From JAJPKK01 sp963844635 (GTDB lineage: Bacteria; Pseudomonadota; Alphaproteobacteria; Rhizobiales; Xanthobacteraceae): a stretch of DNA of 64,000 nucleotides. The position numbers and the translations under genes are program-made. Shown in pieces: positions 47,691 through 57,439 of this stretch (its first letter is position 1; every line of letters begins with the position of its first letter). The stretch spans positions 62,001 to 126,000 of the forward strand of contig CAWJPD010000011.1 of assembly GCA_963844635.1 (NCBI GenBank), in the 5' to 3' direction. A model generated the notes under the pieces. It ran no database searches. It saw only the letters and a list, made by a program, of their open reading frames with translations, and had not been told where the DNA came from.

Positions 47691-48536
47691 ATGACAGAGC
47701 CAAGTTCCAGACGCGATGAGGCTCACGTGCCTGGGCAAGTGCACCCATTGGCTGCACAGCTCGCAGCCGTGGTTCGCGAAGCCGGGGAACTCGCCCGCGC
47801 GGCGTTTGGCAAGCCGATGAAGACTTGGCTGAAGGACAAGTCCTCGCCCGTATCGGAAACGGATATCGCGGTCGACGGCTTCCTCAAGGGGCGACTCGCG
47901 CATGTCGCACCGGATGTCGGCTGGCTCTCCGAAGAAACCGCAGACTCGCCCGCACGGCTCGCCGCGACCCGGGTTTGGGTCGTCGATCCGATCGACGGAA
48001 CGAGGGCGTTCATCGCAGGCCGCCCGGATTGGACGGTGTCGGTTGCCCTCGTCGAGAAGGAAAGGCCGGTTCTGGGTGCGCTTTATGCCCCCATGAGCGA
48101 CGAGTTCTTCCTCGCATCGGCTGGCGCCGGCGTGACGTGCAACGGCCGGCCGCTCGCCGTTACTCTTGGTGATTCTGTTGCTGGCGCGTGGATTGGCGGC
48201 CCGAAAGGGCTGACGGAGCGTTTGGCCAGGATAGCGCCCGCTATTCGTGTCGCACCGCTCGTGCACTCGGTCGCGCTCCGCTTCGCCCGTGTCACCGCGG
48301 GAACTTTCGACGCTGCATTCGCGAGCCGGAATTGCCGCGATTGGGACCTTGCCGCTGCCGACCTTTTGGTGCACGAAGCCGGCGGGGCGCTTACCACCAC
48401 CGCCGGGGCGGGCTCATCTACAACGGCATCACCGGAGTTCACGAAGCGCTTGTCGCTGCGGGGCGTCCGCGCCACCGCGCGCTGTGCGCGCTGCTGGAAC
48501 AGCACCAGGGGCTCTTTTCGCTGACGCACCGCTTGA
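47691..48536 (+). CDS. inositol monophosphatase-family phosphatase (CysQ-like), one or two frameshifts
   Basis: Mg-dependent, Li-sensitive phosphatase fold. MTEPSSRRDEAHVPGQVHPLAAQLAAVVREAGELARAAFGKPMKTWLKDKSSPVSETDIAVDGFL, then GWLSEETADS (metal Glu), VWVVDPIDGTRAFIAGRPDWTVSVALVE (the DPIDGT metal motif), CRDWDLAAADLLVHEAGG (WDxAA motif). After a slip near 48410 it ends LIYNGITGVHEALVAAGRPRHRALCALLEQHQGLF. A 3'(2'),5'-bisphosphate nucleotidase or a histidinol-phosphatase-like role is possible. The natural stop is probably TGA 48534, on the border of repeat D. Confidence 0.85.
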
Positions 48537-48636
48537 GGGCACCCGCGAAAATAACTGCAAGATACCTGGGAAAGACCAGCAGCCTGGCATCGCCAATCGG
48601 ACGAGGATGATTCAGTTATTTTGCAGGCGAGGAACC
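48534..48636. repeat. repeat family D, copy 5
   Basis: TGAGGGCACCCGCGAAAATA on the left, TTCAGTTATTTTGCAGGCGA on the right, between the phosphatase and DUF4170 genes. Confidence 0.75.
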
Positions 48637-48639
48637 TTC

Positions 48640-48892
48640 ATGAACGGCGAGGGAGGCGCGAAACAACTGCTCCATCTGGTGTTTGGCGGTGAGCTTGCCC
48701 GGATCGACGGCACCGATTTCGCCGATACCGACAAACTCGACATCGTCGGCATCTACCCCGAATTACGCCACCGCCTATGCGGCTTGGCGGGCGAAGGCCC
48801 AGCTAACCGTTGACAATGCGCAGATGCGGTATTTCATCGTGCATCTGCACCGGCTGTTGGATCCTGGCGCCACCTCTCACGCCGCGCGTTGA
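48640..48892 (+). CDS. DUF4170 protein, one frameshift
   Basis: About 83 residues when joined: MNGEGGAKQLLHLVFGGELARIDGTDFADTDKLDIVGIYP, then in the next frame NYATAYAAWRAKAQLTVDNAQMRYFIVHLHRLLDPGA. This is the small rhizobial DUF4170 family (HLVFGGEL...FxDxxxLDIVGIYPNYxxAYxAWxxKAQxTVDNAxMRYFIVHxHRLLDP), consistently next to LPS genes. A single extra base near 48764 breaks the frame. Stop TGA overlaps the TTG start of the DUF374 gene. Function unknown. Confidence 0.85.
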
Positions 48893-49614
48893 GCGCAGTC
48901 GTCATGCTGTCCTCACGCCGCATTGCGCGCTCACCCGCCCTTCAGAAAACACTTGGTTTCATAGCTGCCGGATATCTACGGCTCGTGTGGCGCACGAACC
49001 TGCTCACGATTGATCCGGCCGACGCCTATGATCGCATCGAACCCGACCAACCGGTGATCCTTGCCCTGTGGCATGGTCAGCATTTCATGGCGCCGTTTGT
49101 CCGCCGCAAACACCGTGTCAAAGTGCTGATCTCGCGACACCGCGATGGGGAGATCAATGCCTACGCGGCGCAGCGGCTCGGCGTCATTCCGTTGCGCGGT
49201 TCAGGCGATCATGGCGGCCGGTTCGACCTCAAGGGCGGTGTCGGAGCGTATCAGGGCATGCTGGACGCGCTGCGAGAAGGCTATAACATGGCGTTGACCG
49301 CCGACGTTCCGAAGGTGGCGCGGGTCGCCGGGATGGGCATCGTGATGTTCGGGCGTGATTCGGGACGTCCGATCTACGCTGCCGCAATTGCCACCAGCAG
49401 GCGAATCGTGCTCGACAACTGGGACCGGTCGGCGGTGAACCTGCCATTCGGCCGCATTGCGATGGTCGCTGGCGAGCCGGTCCGGGTGCCGATGGACGCC
49501 GACAAAGCTGCCATGGAGGAATGCCGCGCGACGTTGCAACAGCGGCTTCAGGAGGCGACCCGGCGCGCCTACGCGATTGTCGATCGCAAGGTTCCCGATG
49601 CCGATGGCGCCTGA
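48889..49614 (+). CDS. lysophospholipid acyltransferase-like DUF374 protein
   Basis: Membrane-associated acyltransferase-fold protein (LPLAT/DUF374), 241 residues: LQKTLGFIAAGYLRLVWRTNL, PVILALWHGQHFMAPFVRR, VKVLISRHRDGEINAYAAQRLGVIPLRGSGDHGGRFDLKGGVGAYQGMLDALREGYNMALTADVPKVARVAGMGIVMFGRDSGRPIYAAAIATSRRIVLDNWDRSAVNLPFGRIAMVAGEPV. WHGQ...SRHRDGE are the family blocks. TTG 48889 overlaps the DUF4170 stop (TTGA); ATG 48904 is an alternative. In rhizobia it neighbours waaA and lpxK, so a lipid A acylation role is likely but not proven. Confidence 0.85.
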   Translation: MSAVVMLSSRRIARSPALQKTLGFIAAGYLRLVWRTNLLTIDPADAYDRIEPDQPVILALWHGQHFMAPFVRRKHRVKVLISRHRDGEINAYAAQRLGVIPLRGSGDHGGRFDLKGGVGAYQGMLDALREGYNMALTADVPKVARVAGMGIVMFGRDSGRPIYAAAIATSRRIVLDNWDRSAVNLPFGRIAMVAGEPVRVPMDADKAAMEECRATLQQRLQEATRRAYAIVDRKVPDADGA

Positions 49615-50913
49615 ACGGACCCCGCTGCCGATCGCCGCCTATCGAATGGCCACCAGCGTGGCCACCCCCTTTGCGCCCCCGTATCTCGAGCGCCGTCGTC
49701 GGCGCGGCAAGGAAAATCCCGATCGGATGGCGGAACGGCGGGGCCTGCCAAGCGCACCGCGCCCGCCCGGTCCCCTGGTATGGGTGCATGGGGCGAGTGT
49801 CGGCGAATTCGCGGCAATGCTGCCGCTTGTCGCCGGCATCCGTTCCCGCGATTTTACCGTCCTTGTCACCACCGGAACCGTGACCTCGGCGGCACTCGCG
49901 GCTAAGCGGCTGCCACCCGGTGCATTCCATCAATTCATCCCGCTCGACATGCCGGCCTTCGTCAACCGTTTCCTGGACTATTGGCACCCGGATCTCGTCG
50001 CTCTTCGTCGAATTGGAATTGTGGCCCAATCTGATCGTATCCATCGCGAACCGCGGCGTGCCTTTGATCCTCATCAACGGACGCATGTCGGAACGATCGT
50101 TTGCCCGTTGGCGCTGGTTCCCGAAAACGATCGAGACGTTGCTGCGACGGTTCGATCTTTGCTTGGCGCGCTCCCCGCAGGACGGCCAGCGTTTTGCCGC
50201 GCTTGGCGCGCCGCGTGTCGGCGTCAGTGGCAATCTCAAGCTCGACGTTCCGATCACCCCGCCCGACCCGCACAACCTCGCGGCCCTGACCGAAGCTACC
50301 CAGGGCCGAAGGTCGTGGTTGCCGCCTCGACGCATCCCGGCGAGGAAAGTATCGTGGCCGATGTTCACCGCCGGCTGCAGTATTACCTTCCCGGCGCTGC
50401 TCACCATCATCGCCCCGCGACATCCGCATCGTGGTGCCGAGGTCGCCAAAATTGCCGCCGAAGCGCGGCCTCTCTTGGTGTCAAAGGTCACAGGGGGCGC
50501 TGCCGGACCCACTCACTGATATCTACATCTTCGATACACTCGGCGAACTTGGCCTCATATATGGGATTGCGCCCATTGTGTTCATGGGTGGCTCGCTGGT
50601 CCGGCACGGCGGTCAAAACCCGATCGAGGCGATCAAGCTCGGCGCCGCCGTCCTGCATGGTCCCCATATCGGGAATTTCGACGAACTCTATGACGAGCTT
50701 GACCGTTGCGAGGGGACGAGAATGGTCACCGACGCCGCCGCCCTGACGCTGCGGATAGGCGCCTGGATCAAGGACGGCTTGGCGCGCGATCGGGCAGCGG
50801 CGGCAGCACGACATTGCGTCGAGCAACTTAGCGGCGCGCTCGAGCGCACCCTTGCCGCGATCGAACCCTATTTCCTGCAGCTTCGGATCGAAAACCGGGC
50901 CATCAATGCGTGA
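49598..50913 (+). CDS. waaA: 3-deoxy-D-manno-octulosonic acid (Kdo) transferase, several frameshifts
   Basis: Adds Kdo to lipid A precursor at the inner membrane. Joined sequence: GPLVWVHGASVGEFAAMLPLVAGIRSRDFTVLVTTGTVTSAALAAKRLPPGAFHQFIPLDMPAFVNRFLDYWHPDL, VELELWPNLIVSIANRGVPLILINGRMSERSFARWRWFPKTIETLLRRFDLCLARSPQDGQRFAALGAPRVGVSGNLKLD, GPKVVVAASTHPGEESIVADVHR, FMGGSLVRHGGQNPIEAIKLGAAVLHGPHIGNFDELYDEL. These are all GT30 signatures (GEx4P, E in ELELWPN, GGSLxxxGGQNxLE). Slips near 50000, 50310, 50395 and 50470. The 5' end overlaps DUF374, the 3' end overlaps lpxK. Confidence 0.92.
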
Positions 50914-51933
50914 TCCCGCCTTCTGGCGCCGGCAACCCGGCGCGGCGGCGACGCTGCTCGCGACCGGCGGCGGCCTGCTACGGCGCGATCGCGGCCTGGC
51001 GGATGGCGCAGCCCGGTCGCGCGCGCGCGCGTTCCCGTCATCTGCATCGGCAATTTCACGCTTGGTGGCGCTGGCAAGACGCCCGCCGCCATTGCCATCG
51101 CGAAGCTGATGATTGCGGCGGGACGGCATCCGTTCTTCCTTTCGCGCGGCTATGGCGGTCGGCTCCGCGGCCCGCTACGGGTCGATGGTCACTCGGCGGC
51201 GAAGAGCTTGGCGACGAGCCGCTGCTGCTCGCCGCCGTCGCGCCGACAATCGTTTCACGCGATCGCCCGGCGGGGGCGGACGCGGCCGTGAGGGCGGGCG
51301 CCGACCTTGTCATCATGGACGACGGTCTGCAGAACCCCTCACTTGCGAAGGACTACGCGATCGCCGTGATCGATCGCCATGGCGGCTTGGGAAACGGCCG
51401 GGTGTTTCCGGCAGGACCGCTCCGAGCCGCGATCACGATGCAACTCGCGCATATCGACGCCGTACTGCTCGTCGAGGCCGCGCGGCCGCCGGGAACGCAC
51501 CCAGCTTGGGACGGCGTCAAGGCGGCAGAGGCGGCTATTTCGTTCGCAAGGCAGCGCGGCCTCCTTATTCTTTCAGGGGAAGTGCGGCCGGATCCCGGCG
51601 GTGGCGGCAGCGCTTGCGGGCAAGCCGGTGCTCGCCTTCGCCGGCATTGGCCGTCCGTCCAAATTCTTTGCGACGCTGGAGGGGTGTGGGATCCCCGTCG
51701 TGGTGCGCAAAAGCTTTTCAGACCACCACCGCTACCGAGCGGCCGAGATCGCCGATCTTGTCAGGCGGGCCGAAAGCGAGGCGCTGCTCCTCGTCACAAC
51801 GGAAAAGGATTTCGCACGGATGCGTGGCGATCCTGTCGCCGCGGACCTCCTTGCGCGGACCACCCCGTTCCCGATCGCTCTGACCATCCGGCACGAGGCA
51901 GAGTTGAGGGCGACACTGCTCGCCAGCGCATGA
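50906..51933 (+). CDS. lpxK: tetraacyldisaccharide 4'-kinase, several frameshifts
   Basis: Phosphorylates the lipid A disaccharide. Joined: MRDPAFWRRQPGAAATLLA..., PVICIGNFTLGGAGKTPAAIAIAKLMIAAGRHPFFLSRGYGGRLRGPLRVD (Walker A GGAGKTP and SRGYGG), GDEPLLLAAVAPTIVSRDRPAGADAAVRAGADLVIMDDGLQNPSLAKDYAIAVIDRHGGLGNGRVFPAGPLR (DDGxQ...GxGNxxxxPAGPLR), LAFAGIGRPSKFFATLEGCGIPV, LVTTEKDFARM. Starts inside the waaA end. The stop TGA (GCATGA) belongs to module C of the adjoining repeat. Slips near 50945, 51040, 51215 and 51590. Confidence 0.92.
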
Positions 51934-52020
51934 TCGAAAAGTTGCAGGGCGATACAAAGATCATGGGCACAATCAAAGCGAACCGAGCGGGAGAATGCAA
52001 AATGAACGCATCCCGGTCTA
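51926..52020 (-). repeat. A/C mosaic repeat, minus orientation
   Basis: Begins GCGCATGATC inside the last codons of lpxK and ends at the TAG stop of gmk (CCCGGTCTA), so it is bounded by stop codons of two convergent genes. Confidence 0.75.
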
Positions 52021-52689
52021 AAGCTTCGCTTGCAGCGAGCGGACGAAGCCGGACAGCCCGACCTGGCGCTCGCGCTTGAGCCGCTCGGCGGAAAGGATCG
52101 CGCCGATCGCTTCAAAAGCCTGGGTGATGTCGCGATTGATGACGACATAGTCGTATTCCGCCCAGTGGCTCATCTCGTCGGCGGCCTTGGCCATCCGCGC
52201 ATGGATTACGTCGTCACTATCCTGCGCGCGCGTGCGCAGCCGCGCTTCGAGGTCCGGAATCGATGGCGGCAGCACGAAAATGCTGACGAGATCGGCGCGG
52301 CCATTTTCGCGCAGCTGCTGCGTGCCCTGCCAGTCGATGTCGAACAGAACGTCGCGGCCTTCGGCGAGGACGTGCTCGACTGGTGCGCGCGGTGTGCCGT
52401 AGCAGTTGCCGAAAACTTCCGCCCATTCGAGCAGGTCGCCGCGCGTGACCATCGCGTCAAAACGATTGTGATCGATGAAATGATAATCGACGCCTTCGGT
52501 CTCGCCCGGGCGCGGCGGGCGGGTCGTCACCGAGACCGACATCGCGACATTGGCAAACCGGTCCAGCAACAGTCGCGACAATGTGGTCTTGCCGGCCCCG
52601 GAGGGCGACGACAGAACGAGCATGATGCCGCGGCGCGCGACCTCAACGGGATCAGCAGGCCTTTGGGGTGGCGTTACCGGGTCCAACAT
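52018..52689 (-). CDS. gmk: guanylate kinase
   Basis: GMP to GDP; essential for nucleotide supply. 223 residues from ATG 52689 (MLDPVTPPQRPADPVEVARRGIMLVLSSPSGAGKTTLSRLLL): P-loop SSPSGAGKTT, SVTTRPPRPGETEGVDYHFI (GMP-binding Arg/Tyr), LLEWAEVFGNCYGTPRAPVE, DVLFDIDWQGTQQL and the lid. Intact. Belongs with yicC, mltG and fabF, here all on the minus strand. The TAG stop is the border triplet of the repeat. Confidence 0.96.
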   Translation of the reverse strand: MLDPVTPPQRPADPVEVARRGIMLVLSSPSGAGKTTLSRLLLDRFANVAMSVSVTTRPPRPGETEGVDYHFIDHNRFDAMVTRGDLLEWAEVFGNCYGTPRAPVEHVLAEGRDVLFDIDWQGTQQLRENGRADLVSIFVLPPSIPDLEARLRTRAQDSDDVIHARMAKAADEMSHWAEYDYVVINRDITQAFEAIGAILSAERLKRERQVGLSGFVRSLQAKL

Positions 52690-52779
52690 GACTGGTTGTG
52701 GATCATCTGCGCGCAGCCAGTCTATCCCGCAAACCCGGCATTCGCATGTGTCCGTCGACCTGTCCGAATGGCGCGGCCG

Positions 52780-52937
52780 GCGCATGGTCCCGAAAAGTTG
52801 CGGACTTTTCGGACCGGGTCATGCGCAAAATCAGAGGAACATGATCCCGAAAAGCTGCAGACTTTTCGGACCAGGTCATGCGCAAAATCAAACCCGACCG
52901 AGGGGGAAGCGAACCAAGCTGAAAGCATCCCGCCCTA
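52780..52937 (-). repeat. C-C-A mosaic repeat, minus orientation
   Basis: Two head-to-tail module C copies (about 52781-52831 and 52839-52890) then module A. Its outer TAG (52935-52937) is the yicC stop codon. Confidence 0.8.
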
Positions 52938-53823
52938 TTCGAGGTTCTGCACCTGTTCCCGGAACTGTTCGACGACGTTCTTGAGTTCGAGGCCGATTTT
53001 GGTGAGGTCGATATCATTGGCCTTGGCGCATAGGGTATTCGATTCGCGGTTGAGTTCCTGCGACAGGAAATCGAGTCGGCGGCCAACCGCGCCGCCCGTC
53101 TTCATCATGCCCTGCGCCTGCTCGACATGGGCCGCGAGGCGATCCAGCTCTTCGCGCACGTCAGCGCGGGCCGCGATCAGTACCGCCTCTTGATGCAGGC
53201 GGTCGGGATCGAACCGATCCGACGCTTCCAGCAGCGCCGAAACCTGCTCGGCAATCCGCTGCCGGATGACGTCGGGCCGGCTGTTGGCGGCGGCTTCAGC
53301 GCGCGCGGCAAGCGCTGCGATCTCCCGGAGGCGCGACGCGAGGATACGGGCGATGGCGTCGCCCTCATGCCGGCGCATCTCGGCGAGTTGGTCGAGCGCG
53401 GCTGCAAAGCCGTCCATGACCGCAGCTTCGGCGGACTGCCGCTCGTCCTCGGACTCCTCCGCCTCGGCAACCTCGACGACTCCCTTGATAGCGAGAATGC
53501 CGTCGAGACGCGGGCGCTCGGCATCGACCCTGGCCATGCAGCCCCTTGATCGCGCCCAGAACTGCCTCGAGCACCGCCTCATTGACCCGGACGACCGGCG
53601 CCTTGCCGTGCCGCTCGACGGTCAGCGTGGCATAGACCGTGCCGCGCGACAGCACGGCGGGGACCTTTGTGCGCGCGGCAGCCTCGATGACGTCCCAACC
53701 TGGTGGCAGGCGCAGGCGGACCTCAAGTCCCTTGGCATTGACCGACTTGATTTCCCAGGCCCAGCCATAAGCGCCGCAGACCCCGTGGCCGCGCGCGAAT
53801 CCCGTCATGCTCGACAGCGCCAT
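52935..53823 (-). CDS. yicC: YicC/YloC-family endoribonuclease, one frameshift
   Basis: ~296 residues. N-terminal: MALSSMTGFARGHGVCGAYGWAWEIKSVNAKGLEVRLRLPPGWDVIEAAARTKVPAVLSRGTVYATLTVERHG; after an extra G near 53537 it continues RVDAERPRLDGILAIKGVVEVAEAEESEDERQ...RLREIAALAARAE...RFDPDRLHQEAVLIAARADVREELDRLAAHVEQAQGMMKTGGAVGRRLDFLSQELNRESNTLCAKANDIDLTKIGLELKNVVEQFREQVQNLE. SMTGFARG, REVNSVN-like and KANDIDLT...K are family marks. Usual place upstream of gmk. Confidence 0.92.
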
Positions 53824-53915
53824 CGCTCAACCTCGAGCGCCGCGACCACGCCGAACCCAGCGCATCGAGGCGCGTTGGAAAGCCGCTCCGAGACGGGGCA
53901 CGCTCGTCGGGTGGT

Positions 53916-55245
53916 TTAGCCAGCGCAGACCGCTATCTTGCTGGTTGCGTTTGTTGCGAAGACCGTGCTCGTCACTGGCCCCGATCGCCGATTGCCAGGT
54001 ACGGCATTGGCCGGAGTGACGGGCGCGGGCGCGGCAGCAGGGATGGCCGCCGTCGGTTGCGTCTGAGTTCCGTCACGCTGGGCCTGCTCAAGCGCCCGCA
54101 GCTTGGCCACGTTCTTCTGATGTTGGTCGAGCGTTTCGGAGAAGGCGTGCCCGCCGGTGCCGTCTGCGACGAAATAGAGTTCTTTCGTGCGCGCTGGATT
54201 AGCGACCGCCTCAAGCGCGGCGCGCCCTGGATTGGCAATCGGTCCTGGCGGTAAGCCATCGATCACATAAGTGTTGTAGGGCGTGGACTGCTCGATTTCG
54301 CTGCGCAGGATGGGACGGCCGAGCGTGCCTTTGCCGCCTACAAGTCCGTAGATGATGGTCGGGTCCGACTGCAGCTTCATATGCTGCTTGAGACGGTTCA
54401 CGAATACCGCAGCGACGCGGCTTCGTTCGTCGGCTCGTCCCGTCTCCTTCTCGACGATCGAGGCGAGCGTCACCAGTTGATCGGGCGAGCGCAGCGGCAG
54501 GTCGGGCACTCGCCGGTCCCAGATCTCCTGGACGAGGCGGCGCTGCGCTTGTTGCATGCGCTGAATCACTTGGTCGCGCGGGGTCCCACGGGTGTAGCGA
54601 TAGGTCTCGGGGAGCAGGGACCCTTCGCGCGGGATTTCCTTGATATTGCCGGTCAGCACGTCGGCTTCGAGGACCCGTTGAACAATCTGCTCGGAGGTGA
54701 GGCCCTCCGCGAAAGTGACCGGATGGGTTTCGACCTTGCCGTCGACCAGCTTATTGATGACGTCGTGCAGACTCGCCTGGCGCGGGAACAGATATTCGCC
54801 GAACTTCAACTCATCCCGCGTCTTGGCGAGCGTCGCGCTCAAAATGAAGGTCATCGGATGCTCGATGACGCCTTCCTTGAGCAGCAGGTCCGCGATTTCG
54901 CGAATGCCCTGTCGCGGCGGGATGTTGACGATCTTATCCTCGGCGTAGCGGCCCCGGGGCGTCGAAACGCTGCTTGGCGACAGCAAAGACGATGCCTCCA
55001 ATCAGCGCGATCAAAATCAGCACGGTGAACACCGCGTTGCCGGCGATGACCACGGGATGGCGTGCGCCTTTGGACCACCGGGTCGGAATCGTCACGCGCT
55101 CTGGCTCGAGTGCAGCGCGCGGACTCCGCGGCGCGATGCGCCGCAACTCGCCGCCTGCGCTGCCGCTACTATTGTCGCCGACACGCGCGAGGGGGGCGCT
55201 GGTCGCGCCGGTTCCCGGAGGCAGCAAGGAGGAACCTAGCGTCAT
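53916..55245 (-). CDS. mltG: endolytic transglycosylase MltG, one frameshift
   Basis: Inner-membrane lytic transglycosylase that releases nascent glycan strands. ~443 residues: cytoplasmic N-tail, one helix (VVIAGNAVFTVLILIALIGGIVFAVAKQRF), then after an extra base near 54952, KIVNIPPRQGIREIADLLLKEGVIEHPMTF (LysM-like), FAEGLTSEQIVQRV, EGSLLPETYRY, TLASIVEKETGRADERSRVAAVFVNRLKQHMKLQSDPTIIYG (catalytic Glu in EKET), NTYVIDGLPPGPIANPGRAALEAVANPA, YFVADGTGGHAFSETLDQHQKNV. Start ATG 55245 after AAGGAGG. Downstream partner of fabF as in other alphaproteobacteria. Confidence 0.94.
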
Positions 55246-55377
55246 CGGGTACGGCCATTATATAACCCGCTGGAATCGATTGTATTTTCAACTCATCATA
55301 TCGGCGCTTGCAACATGTTATTATGTCTTTTTGGCGTCGCATCATGAGTGCCGCAACGTATGAGGTTGCCCTCGGCA

Positions 55378-56646
55378 TCAACCGGCGCAGCGCCGAAACA
55401 CAAGTGATGCGTTGGTGCCGCCGAACCCGAAAGAGTTGGACAATACGACGTCGATGGTTCGGGGCTTGGCGTGCAGCGGCACGAGGTCGATGGCAGTTTC
55501 AATGGATGGGTTGTCCAAATTGATGGTGGGCGGCGCGATGCCATCGCGCATGGCGAGAATCGAGAAGATGGCCTCGACGGCGCCTGCGGCCCCGAGAAGG
55601 TGGCCGGTGGAGGACTTGGTCGACGACATTGAAATGCGCCCGGCCGCGTTGCCGACCAGGCGATGCACCGCGTGACAATTCGATCTCGTCCCCGACCGGC
55701 GTCGAGGTTCCGTGGCCGTTGATATAATCAATCTCGGCCGGGGTAATGCCGGCACGTCGTAGCGCCGCCGCCATGCAACGATAGGCGCCGTCTCCATCCG
55801 GCGGCGGGGCGGTGACATGGGACGCGTCCCCCGACATGCCATACCCCGACGAGCTCGGCATAAATATTGCGCATTTCGCCCGCGCGCATGTTCGAGTTCT
55901 TCGAGCACGACGACGCCGGCGCCTTCGGCAATGACGAAGCCGTCACGATCGCGGTCGTAGGGTCGCGACCCACGCGGCGGGTCGTCGTTGAACCCGGTCG
56001 ACAGCGCCCGGCATGCCGCGAATCCTGCCATCGATAGGCGATTGATTGGCGATTCGGCACCGCCCGCGACCATCAGTTCGGCATCGCCGAGCGCGATCAG
56101 ACGGGCCGCGTCGCCGATCGCATGGGCACCGGTCGAGCAGGCGGTCACGACCGCGTGGTTCGGCCCCTTGAGGCCATGGGCGATCGAGACATAGCCGGAG
56201 GCGAGATTGATGAGCCGGCCTGGAATGAAGAACGGAGATACCCGTCGCGGGCCCCTCTCCTTGAGCACGATTGCGGTTTCGGCAATGCCGCCGATGCCGC
56301 CAATACCCGAGCCGATCAGCACGCCGATCGCGATCTGCTCATCATGGGTCTTCGGGGCGCAACCGCTATCCTCGATCGCCTGGCGGGCCGCGCACATGGC
56401 GTAAACGATGAAGTCGTCAACCTTGCGCTGTTCCTTCGGCTCCATCCAGCGGTCGGGGTTGTAACGTGCCATCGTTGCCGTCACCGCGCGGGACCATGCA
56501 GGCGATCCGGCTCGGCAGGTCGGATACGTCAAAGTATCGACCTTGCGGGCGCCACTCTCCCCGGCGAGGAGCCGCCGCCACGACGGCTCGACGCCGCAGC
56601 CGAGCGGCGTGACCATGCCCATGCCGGTGACGACGACACGTCTCAT
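55378..56646 (-). CDS. fabF: 3-oxoacyl-ACP synthase II (KAS II), several frameshifts
   Basis: Elongating ketosynthase. N-terminal 250 residues are intact: MRRVVVTGMGMVTPLGCGVEPSWRRLLAGESGARKV, GIGGIAETAIVL, NHAVVTACSTGAHAIGDAARLI (active-site Cys), YDRDRDGFVIAEGAGVVVLEELEHA. After slips at about 55845-55890 and 55680 come YINGHGTSTPVGDEIEL (first His), KSSTGHLLGAAGAVEAIFSILAM (Lys, second His) and LSNSFGFGGTNASLVF. Normally the gene right after acpP; here it is on the opposite strand about 10 kb away. Confidence 0.94.
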   Translation of the reverse strand: MRRVVVTGMGMVTPLGCGVEPSWRRLLAGESGARKVDTLTYPTCRAGSPAWSRAVTATMARYNPDRWMEPKEQRKVDDFIVYAMCAARQAIEDSGCAPKTHDEQIAIGVLIGSGIGGIGGIAETAIVLKERGPRRVSPFFIPGRLINLASGYVSIAHGLKGPNHAVVTACSTGAHAIGDAARLIALGDAELMVAGGAESPINRLSMAGFAACRALSTGFNDDPPRGSRPYDRDRDGFVIAEGAGVVVLEELEHARGRNAQYLCRARRGMACRGTRPMSPPRRRMETAPIVAWRRRYDVPALPRPRLIISTATEPRRRSGTRSNCHAVHRLVGNAAGRISMSSTKSSTGHLLGAAGAVEAIFSILAMRDGIAPPTINLDNPSIETAIDLVPLHAKPRTIDVVLSNSFGFGGTNASLVFRRCAG

Positions 56647-56702
56647 CAGGCGACCTGCATTGCGAAGATGGTCCCGGCGGTTGCCGTCCCGTCAGCATCC
56701 CT

Positions 56703-56819
56703 GGAACGGGATGCGTTCAGCTTGAATCGCATTCCGCTCAAATTCCCTTTGATCTTGTCCCTTTGATTTCACGCAAGATATTTGTCCGAAAAGTCTGCAA
56801 CTTCTCGGGATCAGGCGCC
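56703..56819 (+). repeat. A/C mosaic repeat, plus orientation
   Basis: Module A then a longer spacer and module C (TTTGTCCGAAAAGTCTGCAA...CGGGATCAGGCGCC). It is the other end of the proposed 10-kb inversion, in opposite orientation to the copy at 46651-46746. Confidence 0.8.
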
Positions 56820-56833
56820 AGGGCCCATTGACA

Positions 56834-57115
56834 TTACCCGAGCCATGTCAGGGTGACGACCAAGAATAGCATGGACGCGGAGCAGAGCGCGGTCTTCTAA
56901 TAGCGCTTGGCGATGCGCCGAAAATGCTTGATTTTATTGATGAACCTTTCGACCAGGTTGCGGTCCCCGCAGATGTGCATGTGGTAGGGGAATACTTGAG
57001 AGCGCGAGCGGCTCGGCGGGATCGCGGCTTGAGCGGCAGTGCCAGCAATGCGAGCATGAAAGCGAGCGGAGTCGTACCCCTTATCGGCGATCAGGTTGTC
57101 GACGGACATTCGCGA
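56834..57115 (-). pseudogene. IS5-family transposase remnant (C-terminal part)
   Basis: MSVDNLIADKGYDSARFHARIAGTAAQAAIPPSRSRSQVFPYHMHICGDRNLVERFINKIKHFRRIAKRY then TAG, followed in frame by KTALCSASMLFLVVTLTWLG. ADKGYDS (second Asp region), RNLVERFINKIKHFRRIATRYxKT (DDE Glu) and SAxxL are IS5/IS427 marks. The first two thirds are missing and a premature stop interrupts it, so it is a dead fragment. It lies beside the inversion boundary. Confidence 0.75.
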
Positions 57116-57439
57116 GTTGGAGGGATCCCTCTACGTTGCAACGGGGCCGGAGGGTTCGACCGCGCGCCTCGTCATGAAGGGAATTTTGAAACGAGGGCAT
57201 CGCTGAACTCCACCGCCCACGAGCACCATTCCTTCATCGAAGGGCTATCCCCGAGAAGATTACCGCCGATTGAGGCGATCAATAATACAGCTGAAGATAG
57301 CGTTAACTGAACGGACAGTGAATCCGTCACCACTTCACTTGTATCTCCTCCATGGAATGCGAGAATATCTTGATCTTCAGGCGGCGCGCCGCCGCGCGCC
57401 CGACGCTCGAACTGTCGAGGGTCTCGATCCGACACCCCG
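57116..57439. other. non-coding stretch upstream of glycosyltransferase pair
   Basis: About 320 bases between the IS5 remnant and the next gene. No gene, repeat module or terminator recognised; the left part may be further IS debris. Confidence 0.35.

Noticed and set aside
47420..47694. Remnant of a TldD/PmbA gene upstream of the phosphatase
   Set aside because: All three plus frames were read and none shows TldD/PmbA sequence.
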